Source of the DNA: Chlamydiales bacterium
GTDB lineage: Bacteria; Chlamydiota; Chlamydiia; Chlamydiales; Criblamydiaceae
Assembly (NCBI GenBank): GCA_024233575.1
Contig: JACKPN010000009.1
Location: 1-64,000, forward strand
Length of the DNA stretch: 64,000 nucleotides
Direction of reading: 5' to 3'
Below, one piece after another: positions 45,790 to 54,641 of the stretch. The position numbers and the translations under genes were made by a program. The notes beneath the pieces are model-generated. The model did not search any database. It saw only the letters and a list, made by a program, of their open reading frames with translations, and was not told the DNA's origin. Within the stretch, counting starts at the first letter, position 1. The number at the start of each line of letters is the position of its first letter.

Positions 45790-46119
45790 ATGGCAACCTT
45801 GACCAAGAAAAATACGATGACAAAGAAAAAACTGATCAACTCGATCGCGCAAGAGAAAGGGATACATCCAAGCGATGTGCGTCACGTTATCCAAGCTTTT
45901 CTAGATAAAATGACACATAGCTTAGCTGAAGGCGATCGTTTAGAGTTTCGTGATTTCGGCGTGTTTGAAGTTGTGAAACGCAAACAAAAAATCGGCCGCA
46001 ATCCTAAAAATGCCGCAGTACCAATTATCATCCCCGAGCGTAACGCTGTTAAATTTACTCCCGGTAAAAAAATGCGCCATCTAATTGAAGGCGGTTCGGA
46101 AGAAGACTACACCGAATAA
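45790..46119 (+). CDS. HU/IHF-family DNA-binding protein
   Basis: 109 aa with an N-terminal Lys-rich extension. The family core includes GDRLEFRDFGVFEVVKRKQ and GRNPKN, followed by the beta-ribbon VPIIIPERNAVKFTPGKKMR. It bends DNA in the nucleoid. AAGGAG lies 12 nt before ATG 45790; a second ATG at 45817 (TKKKLINSIAQ) is closer to the usual family start. Followed by a strong terminator; the order HU/IHF - transpeptidase - accA - msbA matches CT267-CT264 (from memory). Confidence 0.93.
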   Translation: MATLTKKNTMTKKKLINSIAQEKGIHPSDVRHVIQAFLDKMTHSLAEGDRLEFRDFGVFEVVKRKQKIGRNPKNAAVPIIIPERNAVKFTPGKKMRHLIEGGSEEDYTE

Positions 46120-46152
46120 GCGTTATTTCGGCAATCATCATTTAGTCCTAAG

Positions 46153-46187
46153 CAGCACAGAGATCATCTCTGTGCTGTTTTTGTTTG
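46153..46187 (+). terminator. Intrinsic terminator after HU/IHF
   Basis: CAGCACAGAGAT and ATCTCTGTGCTG form a 12-bp stem with a minimal loop (46153-46177), followed by TTTTTGTTT. Confidence 0.92.
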
Positions 46188-46199
46188 ACTGATTCCTCG

Positions 46200-46228
46200 T
46201 TGTCATCAATGGAGAGAATGTATATAAT
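46200..46228 (+). promoter_or_regulatory. Sigma-66/70-type promoter of the transpeptidase operon
   Basis: TTGTCA (46200-46205), exactly 17 nt, then TATAAT (46223-46228). The -10 lies within a TGTATA/TATACA palindrome. It drives the L,D-transpeptidase - accA - msbA - queC run. Confidence 0.7.
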
Positions 46229-46290
46229 TTTATACAAATAAGACGGAGCGCTCACGAGTTAACGTGGGGCATAACCAGGGGGAAATGACG

Positions 46291-47298
46291 ATGAATATAC
46301 CTAAAATTCTACTGCTGGTAGGGTGCGCGCTATTCGGCTTGATCTTCCTAGCTGCACTTGTTAAGGATAAAGACGGCAGCAATGAGGTAGCCTCTGTTTA
46401 TGAAGCTAATGAAGTAGTTGAAATCGCTCTTGAAGAGGAAGTGCGCCCTGTTGAACTCGTTGAAGAAGAAACGACCGCGCAGATTATCACTCCCCAAGAA
46501 ACTGTCATGGTTGAAAAAAAGAGCGATGCCGATCTGCCCCACGCTGATCGTATTGAAGAGTTCTTCCGCAAGGTTGAGCCGCGTTTCCCAATTGTAGAAA
46601 CAATCTCTTATAAGAGCCGAGTACCTTGGCAGGATGGCCGTCCTGCGTGGCTTTCCGATTACGCTCGTCATTATCAGACGTCGCGTCATTTTATTGCTCG
46701 CAGTCTCAATGGTAAACGCAATTACTTCAAGCAAGACGTCTCCATCGGCGACCGTTTCAATGTGTTCAAAAAAGACAAAGATATTCAGTTTCATCTACTG
46801 ATTGATCTTTCTCGTTCAAAGATGTGGTTCTATTATATTGACAAAGGCACAAATGAACGCGTACTGGTGAAAACCTACGATGTCGGTCTTGGGCGGCCTG
46901 ACAGCTCCCGTGCATCAGGATTCCTCACACCTTTAGGGGAGTACTCTCTTGGTGAAAAGGTAGCGATCTACCGTCCTGATAACAAAGGATGGTACAACAA
47001 TGAACAAGTTCAAATGGTTCGTGTATTCGGTACGCGCTGGATACCATTTGAGTGCGAGGTTGATGGATGCACAGAGGAAGCCAAAGGCTACGGGATTCAC
47101 GGAGCGCCTTGGATCGAAAATGAAAACCAGGAACTTGTTGAGGATCGTACCTGCATCGGCAAGTATGAGAGCGATGGCTGTATTCGGCTTGGAAGCGAAG
47201 ATATGGAAGAACTTTTCGCCATCGTGATCACTAAGCCAACGACAGTCCAACTGGTGAAAGACTATTATGATGCTAAACTGCCGGGCGTGGAAAAGTGA
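46291..47298 (+). CDS. L,D-transpeptidase (YkuD), membrane-anchored
   Basis: I choose ATG 46291 with AGGGGG 9 nt upstream; 335 aa. One N-terminal membrane span (LLLVGCALFGLIFLAALV), an acidic linker, then the YkuD domain (about 155-320) with catalytic His in GIHGAPW (about 270) and Cys in SDGCIRL (about 297). It makes 3-3 cross-links or anchors proteins to peptidoglycan in the periplasm. Presence agrees with peptidoglycan in many environmental chlamydiae. It precedes accA by 9 nt. Confidence 0.92.
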   Translation: MNIPKILLLVGCALFGLIFLAALVKDKDGSNEVASVYEANEVVEIALEEEVRPVELVEEETTAQIITPQETVMVEKKSDADLPHADRIEEFFRKVEPRFPIVETISYKSRVPWQDGRPAWLSDYARHYQTSRHFIARSLNGKRNYFKQDVSIGDRFNVFKKDKDIQFHLLIDLSRSKMWFYYIDKGTNERVLVKTYDVGLGRPDSSRASGFLTPLGEYSLGEKVAIYRPDNKGWYNNEQVQMVRVFGTRWIPFECEVDGCTEEAKGYGIHGAPWIENENQELVEDRTCIGKYESDGCIRLGSEDMEELFAIVITKPTTVQLVKDYYDAKLPGVEK

Positions 47299-47307
47299 GG
47301 AGCTCAC

Positions 47308-48273
47308 ATGGATATATTACCGCATGAGAAGCCGATTGAAGAGTACCTGCAGACGATCGAGCATCTAAAGAAACAAAGCGAAGATAAACCCCTATTCGCT
47401 GCAGAGATCAAGAAGCTGGAAGAGAAGCTCGAAAATCTGAAGCAGAAAGTCTACTCTGAACTGACACCTTGGGAGCGCATCCAGATAGCTCGTCATCCCG
47501 CTCGTCCACATACTATCGACTACATCGAAAATATTTGCGATACCTTCCGCGAACTGCACGGCGACCGCTGTTTTCGTGATGATGCATCGGTCATCGGCGG
47601 CTTAGCAACGATTGATGGAATGCATTTCGTCATCATCGGCCAGGAGAAGGGCAACGATACCGAAAGTAGGATGAAGCATAACTTCGGCATGGTCAGTCCG
47701 GAAGGATTCCGCAAAGCTATGCGCTTGATGGAGCTGGCAGAGAAGTTCCACCTGCCGATTATCTCGCTTTTAGATACCCCCGGAGCTTTTCCGGGCCTTG
47801 AAGCCGAAGAGAGGGGACAAGGGTGGGCGATCGCATACAACCTGCGGGAAATGGCACGGATTAAAACTCCGATCATCGTCGTCCTGATTGGAGAAGGGTC
47901 GTCAGGAGGCGCTTTGGGTATGGGCATCGGTGACGTTGTAGGCATGCTTGAGCATGGTTACTATTCCGTCATCTCGCCGGAAGGGTGCGCATCGATTCTT
48001 TGGAAGGATGCAAGCAAGAATGTCGATGCAGCAAAAATGCTCAAGTTGAATGCGGAAGATTTACTTCAGTTTGAAGTTATTGACGAAATCATCGATGAGC
48101 CGTTAGGCGGCGCACACCATGACCCCGTTGTCGTATACCAAAATGTTAAAAACTTCATTTTAAAACGCTCAGAGATCTTAAACAAAATCCCCACCGAACT
48201 TCTCCTTGAACAGCGTTACTTAAAGTTTCGAAAGATTGGAGAGTTCATGGCTAACAAAGAAATGGAAACATGA
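47308..48273 (+). CDS. accA: Acetyl-CoA carboxylase carboxyltransferase subunit alpha
   Basis: First step of fatty acid synthesis: carboxyl transfer from biotin to acetyl-CoA, together with AccD. 321 aa. Typical N-terminal helices (LEEKLENLKQKVYSELTPWE), RPHTIDYI, ELHGDR, and the CoA-site GEGSSGGALGMGIGD. ATG 47308 with GAGGAG upstream. The stop overlaps the next start (ATGA). Confidence 0.97.
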   Translation: MDILPHEKPIEEYLQTIEHLKKQSEDKPLFAAEIKKLEEKLENLKQKVYSELTPWERIQIARHPARPHTIDYIENICDTFRELHGDRCFRDDASVIGGLATIDGMHFVIIGQEKGNDTESRMKHNFGMVSPEGFRKAMRLMELAEKFHLPIISLLDTPGAFPGLEAEERGQGWAIAYNLREMARIKTPIIVVLIGEGSSGGALGMGIGDVVGMLEHGYYSVISPEGCASILWKDASKNVDAAKMLKLNAEDLLQFEVIDEIIDEPLGGAHHDPVVVYQNVKNFILKRSEILNKIPTELLLEQRYLKFRKIGEFMANKEMET

Positions 48274-50207
48274 ACGATCTGCTTAAGGTTGTCTTCGGCG
48301 CCAAAAAACACCTTTTCTTGATGTCCTTGACGATCTTTGCGATGTGCTTGCTGACATTCGCTTCGCAGATGGAGATCGTAGCTCTCGGCGTCATTACAAA
48401 AAAAGGTCCTAGCTTCTTCGAGCTTTTTGCTTCTGAGAATAACGACAAACCTACAAACGCTGTTTCCCGACAGCAGGTCGAAAAAGAATGGGATGCGATT
48501 GCAGTCACCCCCGGGGGCGACATCACTAAAGAGAGTGCTGCCGATTATCTAGCATCATCACGAAAAGGCGACTTTCTTCAGAGAGTAATGAATTTTCTTG
48601 ATCAACAGTTTGGCATAACAGGCAACTTAATGACCTTGGCGATGATGCTTGTAGCAATCGCCCTCTTTAAAGCGGTTTCTTTGTTTACTCATCGTTATGC
48701 AACAAAGTTGGTGGCGATACGCGTTAGCAGGGATTTGCGCTTGGGATATTTCGAGCATATTCAGTCGCTGCCCATGAGCTTCTACCAGCAATACAAAATC
48801 GGCAGTCTCTCATCGCGCGTCGTCAATGATGCCTATTTGATTGCAGAGGCGGTCAATTCGTGTCTGGTCAACTACTTACAGACTCCCTTTACCATCGTCA
48901 CAACGTTGATCCTGTGTTTTTTAACCTCATGGAAGCTCTCTTTGTTAATCTTCATCGGACTGCCGCTCATTGTAACGCCGATCATCTACATCGCCCGAAG
49001 GGTAAAACGAGTCTCGCGCCAGATTCTTAGCAACCAGGACCACTTTCTTTCCATATTGATCGATTTCATTTCAGGAATACAGACTGTCAAAGTGTTCAAC
49101 ATGGAGCAGTTTTCGCTCAATAAGTACAAAGAGCATAACGAGCAGCTTGCGCGCTTGGAGGAGAAAGCTGCGCGATACGATACTGCTTCCCGCCCCGTTG
49201 TCCACACCATTGGAATGCTATTCCTTGCAGCGATCATGCTGACCGGCCTATATGTGATGAACATGTCGGTTCCGGAGATTTTGATCTTCTGTGGCTTCCT
49301 TTATATTTTTTATGAGCCAATCAAAAAGTTTGCTGAGGAGAATAGCAGGATTCAGAGGGGGGTTGCCGCTTCTGAGCGTCTTCTTGAGGTTACCCAGCTG
49401 AAGCCGCAGATCACCGATAGAGATGGTGCGCTTACCTTAGAAGGATTCAACGATAGCTTGGTTTTTGACGATGTCTGGTTCAGCTACGGTGCGGAGTGGA
49501 TTCTCAAAGGTGTTAGCTTTAAGATCAATAAAGGAGAAACGGTAGCGATCGTCGGGCCGACAGGCGCCGGCAAGTCGACTATCGTTAATTTAATCCCTCG
49601 TCTTTACGATATCCAGCGGGGACAGATCCTCATCGATGGTATTTCCTTAACGGAATATACACAGCGTTCCTTGCGCGACCATATAGCCTATGTCCCGCAA
49701 AAGCCGTTTCTTTTTGTCGATACTGTTGCCAATAACATTGCTTTCGGAAGCGATTTTTCTCAAAAAGAGATTACAAGCGCTGCCAAGCGAGCGCATGCCG
49801 ACGACTTTATTGAGAATCTTTCTGAAAAGTACCAGACGGTGCTTAGCGAAGCGGGAAAAAACCTCTCAGGAGGACAACAGCAGCGCCTGACGATTGCACG
49901 TGCGTTAATTAAAGATGCTCCAATATTGATTATGGACGAAGCGACATCGTCGCTAGATATGGTCAGCGAGAACAAAATCAAAGGAGCAATCCATGACTTA
50001 CGTGGTGAAATGACACAGATCATCATCGCGCATCGCCTGACTACTATTGAAGATGCCGATAAAATTATCTACCTTGAAGATGGTCGGAAAATTGCCGAAG
50101 GGACTAAAGATGAGCTTCTGGAAAGCTGCGAGGGATTCCGTCTCATGTGGGCAATGATGAACCGTACCACTCCGAAGGAAGATCCTCAGCTGGCGAGTGT
50201 CACTTGA
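48270..50207 (+). CDS. msbA: MsbA-like ABC exporter (half-transporter)
   Basis: 645 aa with an N-terminal type 1 exporter membrane domain (about 10-340) that carries an extended periplasmic loop after the first span, and an ATPase domain with Walker A GPTGAGKST, signature LSGGQQQRLTIARALI, Walker B ILIMDEATSSLD and the switch His in IIAHR. By position beside accA it corresponds to the chlamydial lipid-A/phospholipid flippase MsbA; the substrate is inferred. The start overlaps accA by ATGA. Confidence 0.88.
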   Translation: MNDLLKVVFGAKKHLFLMSLTIFAMCLLTFASQMEIVALGVITKKGPSFFELFASENNDKPTNAVSRQQVEKEWDAIAVTPGGDITKESAADYLASSRKGDFLQRVMNFLDQQFGITGNLMTLAMMLVAIALFKAVSLFTHRYATKLVAIRVSRDLRLGYFEHIQSLPMSFYQQYKIGSLSSRVVNDAYLIAEAVNSCLVNYLQTPFTIVTTLILCFLTSWKLSLLIFIGLPLIVTPIIYIARRVKRVSRQILSNQDHFLSILIDFISGIQTVKVFNMEQFSLNKYKEHNEQLARLEEKAARYDTASRPVVHTIGMLFLAAIMLTGLYVMNMSVPEILIFCGFLYIFYEPIKKFAEENSRIQRGVAASERLLEVTQLKPQITDRDGALTLEGFNDSLVFDDVWFSYGAEWILKGVSFKINKGETVAIVGPTGAGKSTIVNLIPRLYDIQRGQILIDGISLTEYTQRSLRDHIAYVPQKPFLFVDTVANNIAFGSDFSQKEITSAAKRAHADDFIENLSEKYQTVLSEAGKNLSGGQQQRLTIARALIKDAPILIMDEATSSLDMVSENKIKGAIHDLRGEMTQIIIAHRLTTIEDADKIIYLEDGRKIAEGTKDELLESCEGFRLMWAMMNRTTPKEDPQLASVT

Positions 50208-50857
50208 AGAAAGCAGTCGTTGTTCATTCTGGGGGAATGGATTCCTCCATTTGTCTTGCTTTGGCAATCAAAGAGTTTTCTGCCAAGGGTGTTCTCAGTC
50301 TTTCTTTTCGATACAATCAACGTCATAGTAATGAGCTGCAGCAAGCAGAAAAAATTTGTCGAGACTGGGGTGTTGACCATATCGAATTGGCGATCGACTG
50401 CCTTCAAGAAATCACTGACAATGCTCTAATTAATAAGGGGACTGCAATTAGGCATGTAGAAGGAGAGGAACCCAACACTTTAGTTGTCGGCCGCAACGGG
50501 CTGATGGCAAGGATCGCTGCGATCCATGCCAACCATCTTGGCGCTCATGAGATCTATATGGGTGTGATCGAGGTAGAGTCGGCTAACTCCGGATATCGCG
50601 ACTGCACCCGCAGCTACATGGATCTGATGGAGCAGATTCTATGTATCGACCTTGCTGATCCTCAATTTTCTATCCGTACACCGTTGGTGTATATGACAAA
50701 AAAACAAACGATGGAAGTTGCGGATGAACTGGGTATTTTGGATTATCTATTGGAAAATACGATTTCTTGTTACGAAGGAATGTCCGGCAGCGGATGTGGA
50801 AAATGTCCGGCATGCAAGCTGCGTAATGAAGGTATTGCCCAGTTCTATAATGACTGA
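50204..50857 (+). CDS. queC: 7-cyano-7-deazaguanine synthase (queuosine pathway)
   Basis: 217 aa from TTG 50204, which overlaps the msbA stop (TTGA). ATP pyrophosphatase loop SGGMDSS at the N-terminus; C-terminal zinc cluster CGKCPACKLRN. QueC makes preQ0 from CDG; here only this step is visible. An upstream in-frame ATG (50147) lies inside msbA and is less likely. In C. trachomatis the msbA-dnaQ interval holds menaquinone genes (from memory), so queC may be an insertion. Confidence 0.93.
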   Translation: MKKAVVVHSGGMDSSICLALAIKEFSAKGVLSLSFRYNQRHSNELQQAEKICRDWGVDHIELAIDCLQEITDNALINKGTAIRHVEGEEPNTLVVGRNGLMARIAAIHANHLGAHEIYMGVIEVESANSGYRDCTRSYMDLMEQILCIDLADPQFSIRTPLVYMTKKQTMEVADELGILDYLLENTISCYEGMSGSGCGKCPACKLRNEGIAQFYND

Positions 50858-51141
50858 CAGATCTCTAGGGGTTTCTTGAATACCGAATGTATCAGCGGGA
50901 GGTAGGATTTCATAATCGAGTTGATTCCCTGCATTTTTTCTCCAGCAACGATCAGATAAATTTATGTCATCAATAAAAATTGGGGTAGAATAGTTTACCG
51001 ACTGGAAAATACCACGACTACGGAGCGAGGCGATCTCAAGACGTCTTCGATTCAGCAGTTGGCAAAAAACTGCATTAAACAAGGCGGCGGGCAGTTCTTT
51101 TTCACAGGTGTGATACAGCGCATGTATTCTGATGCACTCTC
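50747..51141 (-). other. Open frame after the exonuclease gene, possible gene remnant
   Basis: The minus frame is open from just past a TGA near 51137 down to 50747 (about 128 codons), with no ATG; TTG 51082 is the best alternative start. The part outside queC (51137-50860) has protein-like text such as LPAALFNAVFCQLLNRRRLE and NYSTPIFIDDINLSDR, and the rest runs antisense to queC. It may be the eroded start of a gene displaced by queC. No family is recognised. Confidence 0.3.
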
Positions 51142-51146
51142 ATTGT

Positions 51147-51857
51147 TCAACTTCCGACAACTGTAGTTTCTAGAAGGCCTACTTTTTCAAACGCTTGTTT
51201 CAACTGCTCGTTTTCTGGTTTGTCGAAAGCGCCGTTGCCGGCGAGCCAACGCACATAGTCCTCAGGAACATCCTTCAGCGGCTTGCCTTGGTGTTTTCCG
51301 AACGGCATGTGCAATATCTCTTTCGGTTTCATCAGCAACTCATAAGCCTCATCAATCGACAGGTCGTCAAGCATTCGTGAGAACACCTCATGCAGAACGA
51401 TAACGTCATCAAGGGCCCGGTGGGCATTGTTGGCTTCGATGCCATAGATCTCACGAAGAAACTGCAAAGAATGACGGGGCAGGTCACGACGGTAGCGACG
51501 CGCCCATTTCAAGGAGTCCAAAAACTTCCATTCAGGCATCGGGATATCGTGACGGCCGAATTCGGCGCGGAGAAAATGGACGTCGAAGCCATCGTTATTG
51601 TGGGCGATCAAGATCGTATCGCCCTCACAAAAGTTGATAAACTCTTGCCCGACAAGAGAAAAGTCCGGTGCTTCCGCAACCATTTCATCGGTGATGTGAT
51701 GGATGGCAGTGGCATCAGGAGGGATAGGCCTTCCAGGGTTGACAAACATCTCGAAAGTGCGGTTTTCGATTGGATCATAGGCGGCAATCTCAATGATCTG
51801 ATCGTTTTCCGCTTTGACGCCGGTCGTCTCAGTATCGTAGTAGATGGGACGTGCCAT
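51147..51857 (-). CDS. DnaQ-like 3'-5' exonuclease with C-terminal DUF3820-type domain
   Basis: 236 aa. DEDDh exonuclease: YYDTETTGVKAENDQIIEIA (DxE), AHNNDGFDVHFLRAEF, and HRALDDVIVLHEVF. A C-terminal segment MPFGKHQGKPLKDVPEDYVRWL matches the small DUF3820 module often found next to exonucleases. It is in the same position as CT261 of C. trachomatis. It follows the CT260-like gene with no gap (51857/51858). Confidence 0.9.
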   Translation of the reverse strand: MARPIYYDTETTGVKAENDQIIEIAAYDPIENRTFEMFVNPGRPIPPDATAIHHITDEMVAEAPDFSLVGQEFINFCEGDTILIAHNNDGFDVHFLRAEFGRHDIPMPEWKFLDSLKWARRYRRDLPRHSLQFLREIYGIEANNAHRALDDVIVLHEVFSRMLDDLSIDEAYELLMKPKEILHMPFGKHQGKPLKDVPEDYVRWLAGNGAFDKPENEQLKQAFEKVGLLETTVVGS

Positions 51858-52331
51858 TTATGCTTTCCCCTTCAGCTCTTGAGCTTTTTGGATGACAGCA
51901 TCGAGTGTCATTGTGCCTTGGCAAATATTGATAACTACCGGTGAGAATGATCGGCAGATAATCTCCATCGAGTTCATATAGATATCAAAGACCTGCTTGT
52001 CCCATTGGTCGTTCAAGGTCGGCATCACGACGCGATAGAAGACAACGCCGCTATCCTCATCATAACCAAAACCGGGAAGGTCCATCTCTTTGTTCAATAG
52101 GTGAAGCAATCGGGCGAGGTCGGCCACAGACTCTTTTTTCACGTTGCAAGGGATGAAAGCGATCATTTGCATTAATTTGCCTTCATCGAGAAAGCGGATG
52201 AAAAGAGGGAAGTCGATCCCTTCAATTTTTTTGACGACGACAATCTGATCCGTCTCTTTCTGATAGTCAGCAGTGACATTCTGCTCTTTAAGGTGAGCAA
52301 GAACATTTTGCAATGTATTGTTATTTGCCAT
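51858..52331 (-). CDS. CT260-like small protein (possible type III secretion chaperone)
   Basis: 157 aa, alpha/beta, acidic, with a YbjN/chaperone-like composition: a helical N-terminus, strands FPLFIRFLDEGKLMQMIAFI, LLHLLNKEMDLPGFGYDE, then VVFYRVVMP. It has no signal peptide. Its placement next to the dnaQ-like gene corresponds to CT260 (Mcsc), a multi-cargo type III chaperone in C. trachomatis; that link rests on position and size rather than on alignment. ATG 52331 with AAAGGATT just upstream. Confidence 0.6.
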   Translation of the reverse strand: MANNNTLQNVLAHLKEQNVTADYQKETDQIVVVKKIEGIDFPLFIRFLDEGKLMQMIAFIPCNVKKESVADLARLLHLLNKEMDLPGFGYDEDSGVVFYRVVMPTLNDQWDKQVFDIYMNSMEIICRSFSPVVINICQGTMTLDAVIQKAQELKGKA

Positions 52332-52347
52332 TATTGAATCCTTTCAA

Positions 52348-52560
52348 TTACGTGGTGCAGTGCGCTAGCTCGGCTTCGGCAAACTGCTCCTTCTGTTCTT
52401 GTTCCTGCAAAAGTTCTTCCCGGAAGATTCCCCATTCTTCAGAGGCGTCGATGCCGATGGAGGCTTTTCCGCTCTGGACTCGAAGAATCGTGATTACTAT
52501 CTTATTTTTTCCGTTCTTGATCACAATCTTTTCATCGGACTTCCGTGTCAGTACTAGCAT
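52348..52560 (-). CDS. csrA: Carbon storage regulator CsrA
   Basis: 70 aa. The N-terminus MLVLTRKSDEKIVI and VITILRVQSGKASIGIDA match CsrA; the first RNA-binding Arg is present (LTRK) but the usual second one (VHRxE) appears as EEWGIFREEL, with the Arg kept. It binds GGA in mRNA leaders. The acidic C-terminal tail is longer than in E. coli. AACGGAGAG lies upstream of ATG. CsrA next to a FliO-like gene recalls flagellar loci. Confidence 0.92.
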   Translation of the reverse strand: MLVLTRKSDEKIVIKNGKNKIVITILRVQSGKASIGIDASEEWGIFREELLQEQEQKEQFAEAELAHCTT

Positions 52561-52585
52561 AGTTCACTCTCCGTTGTCGTTATCG

Positions 52586-52750
52586 TTAAAAATTCGCTTG
52601 TGGTAGCATCTGTGTTCCGCAATCTCGGGTGACATCCGGATTATTTGTCGTCGGAATAACGGAATAATCATCTTCGGTTGGCATCTTATAGCAAGCTGTT
52701 AATATGCATAGCAAGGCAAAAAATGTGATTGTGCGTAACATAACATTCAT
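52586..52750 (-). CDS. Small lipoprotein, 54 aa
   Basis: The ATG at 52750 overlaps the stop of the FliO-like gene by ATGA, so it is coupled to it. The signal peptide (MLRTITFFALLCILTAC, from the second Met) has a clear lipobox LTAC with lipidated Cys followed by YKMPTEDD. The Asp-free +2 position (Tyr) predicts outer-membrane sorting. A short polar tail follows. Such small lipoproteins near secretion genes may act as pilotins, which is speculation. Confidence 0.65.
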   Translation of the reverse strand: MNVMLRTITFFALLCILTACYKMPTEDDYSVIPTTNNPDVTRDCGTQMLPQANF

Positions 52751-53226
52751 GGTTTCATCGTTTGTTCAAATTTTGATTCAACAGCTCGGGGAGCTTCTCC
52801 TTCCTCCAAATCGACTTCGGCGACAGTGGCGATATGCGTGCCATTATCGGCGATCATCACCCCCTTTCCACCAACATCAACTAAATACAGAACGGTTTTC
52901 GGGGAAAGATTTCGTTGCTCCAGGATCTTGATCATACTTGTGACATTCAGCTGCTGAAGCCTGCTATTGGTCATCCGCTTCAGCACCCAAGTCCCCCCAA
53001 GCAAGACGGCAATCAACAAGCCTAGAGTGGCAAACATATTCACTAGTTCTGCAAAAAAATGGCTGTCACCGCTGCCGCCTTCTTCCAAGACTTCTTGAGG
53101 AAAGTAGCGGCGCATCGATTGCTCAACGTTATCTCCATCCTTCTCATCCGCGGCAAACAGCTGGACTCCCGTTGTTTGAGTTAGCAGCATACCAAGAAGT
53201 AGTAGCATCGCGATCAGGCGTTTCAT
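52747..53226 (-). CDS. FliO/MopB-like secretion-apparatus membrane protein
   Basis: 159 aa. Signal peptide (MKRLIAMLLLLGMLLTQ.. cleavage after LFA), a periplasmic linker with EEGGSGDSH, one membrane span (ATLGLLIAVLLGGTWVLKR, about 69-87), then a cytoplasmic domain IKILEQRNLSPKTVLYLVDVGGKGVMIAD (residues about 100-128), which matches the FliO core (LSPK..LYLV.VG...L). FliO assists assembly of the flagellar export gate. Chlamydiae carry some flagellar-type export components; no other flagellar gene lies in the window. Confidence 0.78.
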   Translation of the reverse strand: MKRLIAMLLLLGMLLTQTTGVQLFAADEKDGDNVEQSMRRYFPQEVLEEGGSGDSHFFAELVNMFATLGLLIAVLLGGTWVLKRMTNSRLQQLNVTSMIKILEQRNLSPKTVLYLVDVGGKGVMIADNGTHIATVAEVDLEEGEAPRAVESKFEQTMKP

Positions 53227-53373
53227 CGAAGATCCTAGATTAACTTACGCAAATCCTATCATTAATCTGCTTTTTACTCAAATATTTATTTTCCTGAATC
53301 CAATTCAAAAACATCATCGCTATTTACTGACGTCTTTGGTAAAATTAGTTCCGAAATTGTTTGAGAGGTGGTC

Positions 53374-54243
53374 ATGAAAGGAATTATCGCGCTTGATATC
53401 GATGGTACAGTGACAGCAAAAATCCATCAGATCGATCCAAAAGTCGTCGCGACTTTGGAAGAGTTCGCCGCAAAAGGATGGCAGCTGGCCTTTATTACAG
53501 GAAGAACCTTCCGTTGGGGATATGCTTCGCTTAAGCCGCTGAAATTTCCTTATTATTTAGCAGTGCAGAATGGGGCTCTTTGCCTTAAGATGCCCGAACG
53601 TACAACAGTGATCAAACATTACCTTACCGATGGGCTTATCCCTTCTTTAGACGACTATTTCGCTGATAAAGATGTTGATTATGTCATCTATTCAGGTTAC
53701 GAAGACGATGATCGTTGCTATTATCGTCCAGCACGCTTTTCCGGTCAATGGCTCGACTATCTAAAAGGTAGAACGGAAGCGTTGCAAGAAAACTGGGTTG
53801 CTGTCGATGATTTTGACTTTCTTAAAGGAAAAACCTTTGCGTCGATGAAAACCTTCATGACACAGGAAGAGGCAGATCCTGCTTCTCTGGTACTTGAAAG
53901 CCGTTATCATTTGCACGCTCCCGTCATCCGCGATCCTTACGATTCTAATGTCATGGTTGTGCAAGGGATCGATAAAAAAGTTTCTAAAGGATACGTTGTC
54001 AGAGAACTACGACAAATAATGGGTAAAGATCTGCCCGTGATAGCTGCCGGCGACGACCTTAACGACCTGCCGTTGCTGCAGGCTGCCGATATTAAAATTG
54101 CCATGGGGAGCGCACCAACACAGCTGCAAGACATAGCTGATATTATTGCTCCTCCTGCAACGGAGTTAGGACTTATTTCCGCGCTGTATCAAGCGCGTGA
54201 ACGTATCAGCAAGGAGGAATCATGCAACAAACACGCCCAATAG
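53374..54243 (+). CDS. HAD-superfamily phosphatase (Cof-type)
   Basis: 289 aa from ATG 53374 (GAGAGG upstream). Motif I ALDIDGTVT, motif II FITGRTF, and motif III/IV GDDLNDLPLLQAAD place it in the Cof/YbiV type of sugar-phosphate phosphatases with a C2 cap. The substrate is unknown. It is the first gene of a seven-gene run; the next gene starts inside its last 22 nt. Confidence 0.9.
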   Translation: MKGIIALDIDGTVTAKIHQIDPKVVATLEEFAAKGWQLAFITGRTFRWGYASLKPLKFPYYLAVQNGALCLKMPERTTVIKHYLTDGLIPSLDDYFADKDVDYVIYSGYEDDDRCYYRPARFSGQWLDYLKGRTEALQENWVAVDDFDFLKGKTFASMKTFMTQEEADPASLVLESRYHLHAPVIRDPYDSNVMVVQGIDKKVSKGYVVRELRQIMGKDLPVIAAGDDLNDLPLLQAADIKIAMGSAPTQLQDIADIIAPPATELGLISALYQARERISKEESCNKHAQ

Positions 54244-54641
54244 TCACTGCTGGAGGATTGATCGTTGCCTCAGACGGGACAATACTTTTGGTAAAGAGTG
54301 AAAAATGGCACGGACGCTGGACTGTTCCCGGAGGCAAGGTAGAATTGGGAGAAAGCTGTGAGGAAGCATTTGTGCGCGAGGTAAAAGAAGAGACGGGACT
54401 GGATGTTGAGAACGTGCGGTTTGCTCATTATAAGGACTGCATCTTCACTAAAGAATTTCATGAGAAAAAACACTTTGTGATGATTGATTTCATAGCTGAT
54501 CTTACTAAGGATCAACAGAAAGATGATGTAAAGCTGAATGAAGAAGGGGAAGAATATCAATGGACGACCGTTGACGAGGCGCGGAAGCTGCCGTTGAATC
54601 GAGAACTCTTTTCACTTTTGGATCACTATGAAAATCGCTAA
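54222..54641 (+). CDS. Nudix hydrolase
   Basis: 139 aa. Complete Nudix box GGKVELGESCEEAFVREV followed by KEETGL. It hydrolyses nucleoside-diphosphate-linked compounds; in a folate context it could be the dihydroneopterin-triphosphate pyrophosphatase, as it precedes folB, but this is inferred from position. AAGGAGG is 7 nt before ATG. It overlaps folB by 14 nt. Confidence 0.93.
   Translation: MQQTRPIVTAGGLIVASDGTILLVKSEKWHGRWTVPGGKVELGESCEEAFVREVKEETGLDVENVRFAHYKDCIFTKEFHEKKHFVMIDFIADLTKDQQKDDVKLNEEGEEYQWTTVDEARKLPLNRELFSLLDHYENR

Noticed and set aside
51390..51944. 184-codon plus-strand open frame
   Set aside because: Antisense to the exonuclease and the CT260-like gene.
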